Of a DNA stretch of 11,323 nt, positions 1 to 5,280 are shown in pieces; the stretch's first letter is position 1; each line of letters begins with the position of its first letter. The position numbers and the translations under genes were made by a program. The stretch lies in the NCBI GenBank assembly GCA_023439425.1, contig JAEXNZ010000520.1:1-11323 (forward strand). Direction: 5' to 3'. This DNA comes from Pseudomonadota bacterium (GTDB taxonomy: Bacteria; Pseudomonadota; Gammaproteobacteria; Xanthomonadales; Xanthomonadaceae). Under the pieces are notes generated by a model. It worked only from the letters and a program-made list of their open reading frames with translations, made no database searches and was not told where the DNA came from.

Positions 1-44
1 CATCCATCCCCACGTTTGATCTACCAACGTGTAGGATCGGATTC

Positions 45-551
45 ATGGCCCAGGCATCGCCCCGTATCGAACGCATCCCCCGACTCAGCCGGCTGAGCTG
101 GCTGATGGGCCTGTACGCGGAGAACTACCGGCATCTGGTGCGGCTGTTCGCCCCGTCCGAGCTGGCCGCGGGCAGCTATGTGTCCTCGGTCGGCGACGGG
201 CTGGACGTGCGCCTGGACGTGATCGAGTGCCACCGCTACACCGTGGAATTACGCCTGACCTACGATTTCGCCGACCCGGTCACCGGGCAACCGGACCCCT
301 CCGCCTATGTGCGCCTGTACCGTGATGCCCGCCAGGCCGAAACCACGCACTGCTACGTGGGCCGGCGCTGGCAGGACGTGGTCGGCATGTATCCGCCGCC
401 GGCCGAGCTGATCAGCCACCGCATGCGCATGAACACCTTCCTGGGCAAATGGCTGGAGTATCTGGCCGAACGCGGCCACGGCGTCGCCACCCTGCGCCGC
501 GACGGCGACGTGGTTCCGGCCCTCGCCGAAAGCCCGCACGCCACCGCGTGA
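45..551 (+). CDS. DUF1249 (YqiB-like) family protein
   Basis: A 168-residue soluble protein that matches the DUF1249/YqiB family, whose biochemical function is not established. The recognisable blocks are an N-terminal segment with LMGLYAENYRHLVRL (about residues 20-34), a central DPSAYVRLYRDARQAE block (about 84-99) and a C-terminal RMRMNTFLGKWLEYLAERGHG-like block (about 126-146). It is somewhat longer than E. coli YqiB, with about 20 extra residues at the C terminus. There is no signal peptide or membrane segment. The ATG at 45 is preceded by AGGA at 33-36. In E. coli the family member lies between nudF and cpdA, so a nudF-like gene may sit just left of the window; that is family knowledge and cannot be seen here. 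A small inverted repeat (CACGTT at 11-16, AACGTG at 26-31) lies upstream. The stop codon is 41 bases before the Nudix gene, so the two are probably cotranscribed. Confidence 0.88.
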   Translation: MAQASPRIERIPRLSRLSWLMGLYAENYRHLVRLFAPSELAAGSYVSSVGDGLDVRLDVIECHRYTVELRLTYDFADPVTGQPDPSAYVRLYRDARQAETTHCYVGRRWQDVVGMYPPPAELISHRMRMNTFLGKWLEYLAERGHGVATLRRDGDVVPALAESPHATA

Positions 552-592
552 TCCGCATAATCAATCGCTTACCCCCAAAGAACCCGTACAGC

Positions 593-1081
593 ATGCCTTA
601 CACCCCCATCGTGGCCACCCTCGGCTACGTGCTTTCGCCCGATGGCGGGCAAGTCCTGATGATCCACCGCAACGCCCGGCCCGGTGACCACCACCTGGGC
701 AAGTACAACGGCCTCGGCGGCAAAGTCGAGCGCGACGAGGACGTAGCCGCCGGCATGCGCCGGGAAATCCAGGAAGAGGCCGGCATCGACTGCGGCCGCA
801 TGCGCCTGCGCGGCACCATCAGCTGGCCGGGGTTTGGCAAGCACGGCGAGGACTGGTTCGGTTTCGTGTTCGTCATTGACGATTACACCGGCACTCCGCT
901 GGCGGCCAATCCCGAGGGCACGCTGGAGTGGGTGGACGTGGACAAGCTGGACACCCTGCCGATGTGGGAAGGCGACCGCCAGTTCCTGCCGCTGGTGTTC
1001 GACGCCGACCCGCGCCCGTTCCACGGGGTGATGCCGTACCGGGATGGGGCCATGGAGTCGTGGTCGTATACGCGGTTGTGA
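593..1081 (+). CDS. Nudix hydrolase, MutT/MTH1-like (probable 8-oxo-dGTP or related nucleotide diphosphatase)
   Basis: A 162-residue Nudix hydrolase, probably cleaving oxidised or other nucleoside triphosphates to monophosphate plus pyrophosphate and so sanitising the nucleotide pool. The Nudix box is complete: G43, E49, R57-E58, E61-E62 and G64 fit G-x5-E-x7-REU-x-EE-x-GU, with the Mg-binding glutamates present. The C-terminal part (MWEGDRQFLPLVF at 124-136, then FHG at 143-145) resembles the substrate-pocket region of MTH1-type enzymes more than that of short E. coli MutT; the substrate is therefore inferred. I chose the ATG at 593, which gives a normal N terminus running straight into the first Nudix strand. 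A GTG at 548-550 overlapping the upstream stop (GTGA) would add 15 residues, and neither start has a strong ribosome-binding site. It probably forms a transcription unit with the DUF1249 gene. Confidence 0.9.
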   Translation: MPYTPIVATLGYVLSPDGGQVLMIHRNARPGDHHLGKYNGLGGKVERDEDVAAGMRREIQEEAGIDCGRMRLRGTISWPGFGKHGEDWFGFVFVIDDYTGTPLAANPEGTLEWVDVDKLDTLPMWEGDRQFLPLVFDADPRPFHGVMPYRDGAMESWSYTRL

Positions 1082-1173
1082 CGTCGGTCGTTCATTGCCC
1101 GGGCGCGTGGCGACGCGTTCGTCAATGGGACACGTCGTTGCTGCTGCGGCGCGGCTTGCCCGGCTGATGCGTG

Positions 1174-1198
1174 GTAGCCGGCCAGCGGCCGGCTCTAC
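1174..1198. repeat. SMAG-type GTAG palindromic repeat
   Basis: A 25-bp hairpin unit running from GTAG to CTAC. Inside the GTAG/CTAC pairing, CCGGCC (1178-1183) pairs with GGCCGG (1187-1192) around an AGC loop, leaving CT unpaired. The end sequences and size fit the SMAG family of short palindromes known from Stenotrophomonas maltophilia. It lies 92 bases after the Nudix stop and could attenuate transcription or stabilise the mRNA end; there is no T-run after it. Confidence 0.75.
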
Positions 1199-1200
1199 AG

Positions 1201-1246
1201 TTATGCACAGGGGGTGTGGATGACCGGTGGGCAAGTTTGTGGATAA
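1201..1246. promoter_or_regulatory. Cluster of three DnaA-box-like 9-mers
   Basis: TTATGCACA at 1201-1209 on the plus strand fits the TTATNCACA DnaA-box consensus. TGTGGATAA at 1238-1246 is the exact complement of TTATCCACA, the strongest E. coli box. Between them TGTGGATGA (1215-1223, minus strand) differs from TTATCCACA at one position. All three fall within 46 bp in the spacer before pssA and begin two bases after a SMAG hairpin. The sequence matches are direct observations; DnaA binding and any role in regulating pssA or titrating DnaA are inference. Confidence 0.5.
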
Positions 1247-1334
1247 ACGCCGACGGCCCCCAGCCCCCCTCGCTGTCAAGATGGGTGGCGAAAAATTCAC
1301 CGCAGGTCGGCATCGCGTGAGCGCCATGCGAAGG

Positions 1335-1346
1335 CACCGTACGGTG
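1335..1346. promoter_or_regulatory. 12-bp perfect palindrome upstream of pssA, possible operator
   Basis: CACCGTACGGTG is a perfect palindrome centred 68 bp before the pssA start codon, and CACGGT recurs nearby at 1355-1360. The placement suits a repressor or activator site in the leader of the pssA-phaE-phaC unit. No matching regulator is known to me and no clear -35/-10 pair could be placed, so this is only a candidate. Confidence 0.3.
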
Positions 1347-1408
1347 AAGGCTGTCACGGTCTGGGCTGCTCGCGGTACTCTTTCCGCACTACCGTTCCTC
1401 GAGCTTCC

Positions 1409-2023
1409 ATGAAACGTCACTTCTCGATGCTGCGCGAGTTCCAGCTGGCCGACTGGTTCACCCTGGCCAACGCCTTCTGCGGCACGGGCGCGGTGTTCGC
1501 GGCCATGCGCTATCTGCAGGACGGCGAGCGCAGCTATCTGCTGTGGGGCATGGCGCTGATCCCGCTGGCTTTCATTTTCGACGCCCTTGACGGTCGCATC
1601 GCGCGCTGGCGCAAGTCCAGCTCGACCCTGGGCCGCGAACTGGATTCGCTGTCCGACGTGATCTCGTTCGGCGTGGCCCCGGCCGCGCTGGCCTACGCCT
1701 GCGGCATGCAGGGGGGCTGGGACTGGCTGGTGCTGAGCTACTTCGTGTGCTGTGGCGTGAGCCGTCTGGCCCGCTACAACGTCACCGCCGAGGCTCTGGC
1801 GGGTGAGGGTGACAAGGTGCCGTACTTCGAGGGCACGCCCATTCCCACCAGCCTGGCGCTGGTGGTGGTGTTGGCCGTGGCGGCCAGCCTGGGGGCCATT
1901 GGTCCTGATCTGTGGCTGGGCGGTTGGCAACTGGGCCCGTGGCAGCTGCACCCGCTGGTGCTGCTGTTCGCGCTGTCCGGTTCGTTGATGATCAGCAAGA
2001 CCCTGCGAATTCCCAAGCCATGA
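1409..2023 (+). CDS. pssA: CDP-alcohol phosphatidyltransferase, probable CDP-diacylglycerol-serine O-phosphatidyltransferase (PssA, type II)
   Basis: A 204-residue integral membrane enzyme that transfers a phosphatidyl group from CDP-diacylglycerol to an alcohol, most likely L-serine, giving phosphatidylserine, the precursor of phosphatidylethanolamine. The CDP-alcohol phosphotransferase signature is complete: D58, D61-G62, A65-R66, G75, D79 and D83 with standard spacing, so the metal- and CDP-binding aspartates are intact. An N-terminal FTLANAFCG segment (17-25), the RLARYN block (119-124) and EGTPIPTS (141-148) are typical of type II PssA rather than PgsA. Hydrophobic stretches near 22-34, 43-58, 85-98, 104-117, 148-164 and 181-195 suggest about six membrane segments. 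The ATG at 1409 opens the conserved sequence; no strong Shine-Dalgarno sequence precedes it. Its stop overlaps the phaE start. Serine as acceptor is inferred; another alcohol cannot be excluded. Confidence 0.85.
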   Translation: MKRHFSMLREFQLADWFTLANAFCGTGAVFAAMRYLQDGERSYLLWGMALIPLAFIFDALDGRIARWRKSSSTLGRELDSLSDVISFGVAPAALAYACGMQGGWDWLVLSYFVCCGVSRLARYNVTAEALAGEGDKVPYFEGTPIPTSLALVVVLAVAASLGAIGPDLWLGGWQLGPWQLHPLVLLFALSGSLMISKTLRIPKP

Positions 2024-3021
2024 GCAGCAGCGCTGGCGGTAACCACGACGCAGGAGATTTCGAGGCGCTGGCGCGCCAGTACTTCAGCGCCTGGGGCGAT
2101 GCGTTGCGCCAGGCGGCGGGTACGGCGGGTTCGGGAGGGGAACATGCCCCGGGCAGTTGGCAGCAGACAATAGAAGGTTGGGCCCAGCTGATGTCTGCCC
2201 CGGGCCACGCGCCCGGCAACCGTCAGGCCGAAGACGCCGTGCACCGCTTCCGCGAGCAGGCCGGTGGCTGGTACGGCACCATGCAGGCGGTGGCCGCGCA
2301 GTTTGCCGGCCAGGACGCCAGCAGCGCCGACATCGCCCAGGCCTGGAAGCAGGCCGTGGAGGGGCAGGGCGACGGCATGCTGAAGTGGATGCTGCAGGGC
2401 GCGCGCGGTCATACCCAGGCCGGTGGGCCGGATCTGCTGGCCCTGCTGGAGCGGCTGCAGAAAGACCTGGAACCCTGGCTGCAGAGCCCGGCATTCGGCC
2501 CGGCACGCGAGCACCAGGCGCGCTGGCAGGCGCTGATGCGCGCGCAGCAGGATTTCCAGGAACATGCCCGCGCCTACGTGGACCAGATCCGACAGGCGCT
2601 GGACGATGCCTACGCCTTGTTCGAGCAGCGCCTGGCCGAACACGAGCAGCCCGGCAACCAGCTGACCAGCGCCCGCGCCATGTTCGATCTGTGGATCGAG
2701 GCGGCCGAGGAGGCCTACGCGAAGGTGGCCTTGTCCCAACCGTTCCAGCAGGTCTATGCGTCGCTGGGCAATGCGCAGATGCGCCTGCGCGGGGCGGCGC
2801 AGCATGAAGTGGAGCGACTCTGCGAAGCACTGGGCCTGCCCACCCGCACCGAGATGGATGCCGCGCACCGGCGCATCACCGAGCTCGAGCGCCTGGTGCG
2901 CCGCATGGCGCAGGCGCAGGCCCCAGCACCGAAAGTCAAGCCGAAACCAAAAGCCAAATCGGAACCGAAACCCAAATCGGAATCGAAATCCAGATCCACT
3001 GCCCGGAAACGCACTCAATGA
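2020..3021 (+). CDS. phaE: Class III poly(R)-hydroxyalkanoate synthase subunit PhaE
   Basis: A 333-residue protein matching the PhaE subunit that activates PhaC in class III PHA synthases and acts on the surface of PHA granules. It is largely helical and rich in Gln, Ala and Trp. The most typical part is about residues 219-299: RAMFDLWIEAAEEAY, then QPFQQVYASLGNAQMRLR, then a heptad-like helix ending ITELERLVRRM (286-296). After residue 301 comes a low-complexity tail of alternating Lys, Pro, Ser and Glu (about 304-333), encoded by an A-rich imperfect repeat at 2932-2997 that stands out from the GC-rich gene. The ATG at 2020 overlaps the pssA stop as ATGA, and the phaE stop overlaps the phaC start the same way, which implies translational coupling and matched PhaE/PhaC amounts. 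An open frame continues upstream to 1912 but lies inside pssA, so I reject that longer start. Confidence 0.9.
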   Translation: MSSSAGGNHDAGDFEALARQYFSAWGDALRQAAGTAGSGGEHAPGSWQQTIEGWAQLMSAPGHAPGNRQAEDAVHRFREQAGGWYGTMQAVAAQFAGQDASSADIAQAWKQAVEGQGDGMLKWMLQGARGHTQAGGPDLLALLERLQKDLEPWLQSPAFGPAREHQARWQALMRAQQDFQEHARAYVDQIRQALDDAYALFEQRLAEHEQPGNQLTSARAMFDLWIEAAEEAYAKVALSQPFQQVYASLGNAQMRLRGAAQHEVERLCEALGLPTRTEMDAAHRRITELERLVRRMAQAQAPAPKVKPKPKAKSEPKPKSESKSRSTARKRTQ

Positions 3022-4085
3022 AAGGGCCCCTCGGTTTCAACGCCGAAGACCTGCTGCAGGAAACCCTGTCCATGCAGCGCAAGCTGATGGACGGCCTGAA
3101 GCTGCTGCCGTCGGTGGACGACGTGGACTATGGCGCAACCGCGCGCGAAGAGGTCTGGCGCGACGGCAAGGTACGCCTGTATCGCTTCGTCGGTGAGGAC
3201 GCGCCGGTCCATCGCACGCCGCTGCTGATCGTGTACGCGCTGGTCAACCGGCCCTACATGGTCGACCTGCAGGCCGACCGCTCGCTGGTCCAGCGGCTGC
3301 TGGCGCTGGGCCACGACGTATATGTGCTGGACTGGGGCTACCCGGACCGCTCCGAGCGCTACCAGACCCTGGAAGACTATCTACTGCGCTTCGTCGATGG
3401 CGCAGTGGACCATCTGGTCGCGGCCCATGACGGTAAGCCGATCAACATGCTCGGCATCTGCCAGGGTGGCGTGTTCGCGCTGTGCTATGCCGCGCTGCGC
3501 CAGCACAAGCTGGCCAACCTGATCACCATGGTCACCCCGGTGGATTTCCACACGCCCGACAACATGCTCTCGCACTGGGCGCGGCACGTGGACGTGGATC
3601 TGCTGGTGGATACGCTGGGCAATATCCCGGCCGACCTGATGAACGCCAGCTACCTGATGCTCAAGCCGTTCCGCCTCAATGTGCAGAAGTATGTGGGGCT
3701 GCTGGATATCCTCGATGACAAGGCGGCGCTGGAAGATTTCCTGCGCATGGAAAAGTGGATCTTCGATTCGCCTGACCTGGCCGGCGAGGCCTTCCGCGAT
3801 TTCATCAAGCAGTTCTACCAGGGCAACGGGCTGATGCATGAAGGCGTTCGAATCGGCACCGAAACCGTGGACCTGGCGCAGGTGACGTTGCCGGTGCTGA
3901 ACATCTACGCCGAGCAGGACCACCTGGTGCCGCCGGATGCCTCGCGCGCGCTGCGCGGTCGGGTCGGCAGCAAGGACTACAGCGAAAGCAGCTTCCGCGG
4001 TGGTCATATCGGTATCTACGTGTCCGGTCGCGCCCAGCGCGAAGTGCCGGCCACCATCACCGAATGGCTGCAGGAACGGACGTAG
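3018..4085 (+). CDS. phaC: Class III poly(R)-hydroxyalkanoate synthase catalytic subunit PhaC
   Basis: A 355-residue alpha/beta-hydrolase-fold polymerase that joins (R)-3-hydroxyacyl-CoA units, typically 3-hydroxybutyryl-CoA for class III, into storage polyester and releases CoA. The lipase-like box is GICQGG with nucleophile Cys148. Asp301 (in EQDHLVPP) and His330 (in GGHIG) complete the triad and line up almost exactly with Cys149, Asp302 and His331 of Allochromatium vinosum PhaC. The length is also right for class III, which needs PhaE; class I and II enzymes are about 560-600 residues. The ATG at 3018 overlaps the phaE stop (ATGA). No phaA, phaB or phasin gene is present in the window, so precursor supply must be encoded elsewhere. 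The TAG stop (4083-4085) belongs to the GTAG end of a SMAG repeat. Confidence 0.95.
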   Translation: MKGPLGFNAEDLLQETLSMQRKLMDGLKLLPSVDDVDYGATAREEVWRDGKVRLYRFVGEDAPVHRTPLLIVYALVNRPYMVDLQADRSLVQRLLALGHDVYVLDWGYPDRSERYQTLEDYLLRFVDGAVDHLVAAHDGKPINMLGICQGGVFALCYAALRQHKLANLITMVTPVDFHTPDNMLSHWARHVDVDLLVDTLGNIPADLMNASYLMLKPFRLNVQKYVGLLDILDDKAALEDFLRMEKWIFDSPDLAGEAFRDFIKQFYQGNGLMHEGVRIGTETVDLAQVTLPVLNIYAEQDHLVPPDASRALRGRVGSKDYSESSFRGGHIGIYVSGRAQREVPATITEWLQERT

Positions 4086-4130
4086 TGCCGGGCTTGCCCG
4101 GCAACCGCAGCGGGGCAAGCCCCGCTCTAC
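4082..4130. repeat. SMAG dimer: two facing GTAG-type hairpins
   Basis: GTAG at 4082-4085 begins a hairpin whose stem is GCCGGGC/GCCCGGC with a TT loop (4087-4102). A second hairpin follows, AGCGGGGC/GCCCCGCT with an AA loop (4109-4126), ending in CTAC at 4127-4130. This is the facing-pair arrangement of SMAG/REP-like elements. The TAG of the first GTAG is the phaC stop codon. The tandem hairpins probably act as the mRNA 3' end or a stability element of the pha operon; there is no T-run typical of an intrinsic terminator. Confidence 0.8.
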
Positions 4131-4140
4131 AAGGGCGGAC

Positions 4141-4165
4141 GTAGTGCCGGGCTTGCCCGGCAACC
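4141..4165. repeat. Third SMAG unit, exact copy of the first
   Basis: These 25 bases repeat 4082-4106 exactly, and the identity extends 5 bases to the left, so 4136-4165 equals 4077-4106 (30 bp, 59-bp offset). The hairpin is GCCGGGC/GCCCGGC with a TT loop (4146-4161). It has no facing partner with a CTAC end in the same arrangement as the first pair. The shared left flank includes the last bases of phaC, which points to local duplication. Confidence 0.75.
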
Positions 4166-4237
4166 ACACCCCCCAACGCACGCCGTAGACACGGCGGGCG
4201 CTACCGTAGCCTTCAATCACTGTTGGAGGACCTGCCC

Positions 4238-4441
4238 ATGAACACCGCCCCGCGAACGCTGTCGCGCTCGCTCAATGACCGTATGATCGCCGGGGTGATG
4301 GGCGGCATCGCACATCGCTTTGGTTGGAACGTGACCCTGCTGCGCGTGCTGTACGTGGTGGTGTCGATTGCCTCGGCCGCCTTCCCCGGCATTCTGGTTT
4401 ACCTGATCCTATGGCTGCTCATCCCGAACGAAGCCGACTGA
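4238..4441 (+). CDS. PspC-domain small membrane protein
   Basis: A 67-residue single-domain PspC protein. Residues 8-30 carry the typical LSRSLNDRMIAGVMGGIAHRFG start (the DRMIAGVxGGIA pattern), followed by a strongly hydrophobic segment from about 35 to 63 (LLRVLYVVVSIASAAFPGILVYLILWLLIP). It is therefore likely to be an inner-membrane protein with one or two passes. PspC is part of the phage-shock envelope stress response in enterobacteria; stand-alone PspC-domain proteins are common, and their role is mostly unknown. The ATG at 4238 has a strong ribosome-binding site, GGAGGA at 4225-4230, seven bases upstream. An in-frame TTG at 4223 overlaps that site and is rejected. The gene end overlaps the start of the next gene by 31 bp. 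No pspA or pspB is visible. Confidence 0.87.
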   Translation: MNTAPRTLSRSLNDRMIAGVMGGIAHRFGWNVTLLRVLYVVVSIASAAFPGILVYLILWLLIPNEAD

Positions 4442-4896
4442 GCCTGTCGCGTGCGGCCCTGCGCCTGCTGCAGGGGCTGGGTGCGCTGTGGACGCTGCCC
4501 AATACCCTGGTCGGACTGCTCGGGGGCCTGGCCGGACTGTTCGCCGGTGCGCGGCCTTACTGGAGTGGACGCGACCTGGCGGTCGTGTTCCGCCATTACC
4601 CCTGGGGTCCGGGTGGCGCGATTACCCTCGGCAACGTCGTCCTGCATACCGGTCCAACCCTGGATGTGCCGTGCCGCACCTATGCTCACCAGGCCGGGTG
4701 GTGCAGCGAGCCGGTGATCGGCCTGCACGATCATGAGCGGGCGCATGTCTACCAGTATCTGGTGCTTGGACCGCTTTACCTGCCGGTGTATCTGGCGTGT
4801 GGCGGGGTAAGCGCGCGCAATCCGTTCGAGCGCGCGGCGGACATCTATGCACTTACCGGAAAGGGCTGGTGGCCCACGACGTTATCCGGGCGTTAA
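4411..4896 (+). CDS. Uncharacterised protein with HExxH zinc-metallopeptidase-like motif
   Basis: A 161-residue protein of no established function. It begins with a hydrophobic stretch (about 19-46, rich in Leu and Gly) that could be one membrane segment or a hairpin. In the C-terminal half it has H108-E-R-A-H112, a perfect HExxH zinc motif within LHDHERAHVYQY. This is followed by LGPLYLPVYLA (119-129) and NPFERAAD (137-144), where Glu140 could be the third metal ligand. This arrangement recalls small uncharacterised bacterial proteins with HExxH, a GPL(F/Y)xPxY segment and NPFE; I know no assigned activity for them. I chose the ATG at 4411, the only convincing in-frame start near the conserved sequence; it overlaps the PspC gene by 31 bp in another frame, so the two are probably coupled. 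Earlier in-frame codons back to 4324 lie inside the PspC gene. Peptidase activity is inference. Confidence 0.75.
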   Translation: MAAHPERSRLSLSRAALRLLQGLGALWTLPNTLVGLLGGLAGLFAGARPYWSGRDLAVVFRHYPWGPGGAITLGNVVLHTGPTLDVPCRTYAHQAGWCSEPVIGLHDHERAHVYQYLVLGPLYLPVYLACGGVSARNPFERAADIYALTGKGWWPTTLSGR

Positions 4897-5030
4897 TTTC
4901 CTGTAAGTAAAGCGTCGCTATCGCGACGTCATCTGCATGCAAACAAAGGTTATTAGGCTGCACGCCGAATCTTCAGCATGGGTGGCGTAAGCTGCATGCT
5001 GTTGTAGACGTATCAGGAGAAACACATCAC
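4897..5030 (+). promoter_or_regulatory. Leader of the 71-residue gene with two small hairpins
   Basis: This spacer has noticeably lower GC than the genes beside it. It holds CGTCGC/GCGACG around TATC (4913-4928), and CAGCATG (4974-4980) that can pair with CATGCTG (4995-5001) just before the ribosome-binding site. CTGCATGC occurs twice, at 4933-4940 and 4992-4999. A promoter for the next gene presumably lies here, but no convincing -35/-10 pair could be fixed. Confidence 0.3.
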
Positions 5031-5246
5031 ATGGCAATCGTTCTTTATGTCGGTGGTAGCAAGGATGGCGACAAGGGCGTGGTGCCCCTGGGTTTCAGCA
5101 AGTCCCAGGCCGACACCGCGCAGGGGCCGGAAATCTATACCGAGCGTTTCATGGAACTGCAGGGCATTGGCCGCGTGCGGGTGATGGCGCTGGAGAGCAT
5201 GCGTGACGAGGCGGTCCAGCAGCGCACTGCGCAGCACTACCGTTGA
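5031..5246 (+). CDS. Small conserved-looking hypothetical protein, 71 residues
   Basis: I do not recognise this family. The 71-residue product begins MAIVLYVGGSKDGDKG, a beta-strand-like hydrophobic start followed by a Gly/Asp loop, and continues with a segment containing GPEIYTERFMELQGIGRVRVMALESM (split: GPEIYTERFM at about 32-41, then GIGRVRVMAL), which suggests a small alpha/beta soluble domain. There is no signal peptide, cysteine or membrane segment. Coding is supported by an ATG with AGGAGA at 5015-5020 ten bases upstream, by GC-rich third codon positions, and by a strong hairpin two bases after the stop. It has its own leader of about 130 bp and is probably monocistronic. The neighbours give no clear functional hint. 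Confidence 0.72.
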   Translation: MAIVLYVGGSKDGDKGVVPLGFSKSQADTAQGPEIYTERFMELQGIGRVRVMALESMRDEAVQQRTAQHYR

Positions 5247-5247
5247 A

Positions 5248-5273
5248 ACAGGTGCCGGACCGCCGGCACCTGT
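5248..5273. terminator. Bidirectional hairpin terminator between convergent genes
   Basis: An 11-bp perfect stem, ACAGGTGCCGG (5248-5258) with CCGGCACCTGT (5263-5273), around an ACCG loop. It starts two bases after the 71-residue gene and sits eight bases past the stop of the convergent autotransporter gene. Each side has only a short T-rich stretch, so termination may be helped by stem strength in both directions. Confidence 0.8.
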
Positions 5274-5280
5274 CTTGAAA

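Noticed and set aside
1104..1117. Terminator after the Nudix gene (CGCGT/ACGCG hairpin)
   Set aside because: The stem is only 5 bp and no T-run follows; the nearby SMAG hairpin is a better candidate for the transcript end.
1201..1246. Chromosomal or plasmid replication origin
   Set aside because: DnaA-box-like sequences are present, but there are no dnaA, dnaN, gidA, rep or parAB genes, no AT-rich unwinding region and no iterons in the window.
569..1951. A 460-codon minus-strand open frame across the Nudix gene, the spacer and pssA
   Set aside because: It runs opposite two clear genes and through a non-coding spacer with repeats, and its product has no recognisable domain.
1774..3018. Long minus-strand open frames opposite pssA/phaE and, at 3381-4220, opposite phaC
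   Set aside because: The plus-strand genes have intact family motifs and ATGA coupling; the antisense frames have none.
4185..4204. Possible fourth SMAG unit, GTAG...CTAC just before the PspC gene
   Set aside because: The ends fit, but the inner arms pair poorly, so it may be coincidence or a decayed copy; not called.
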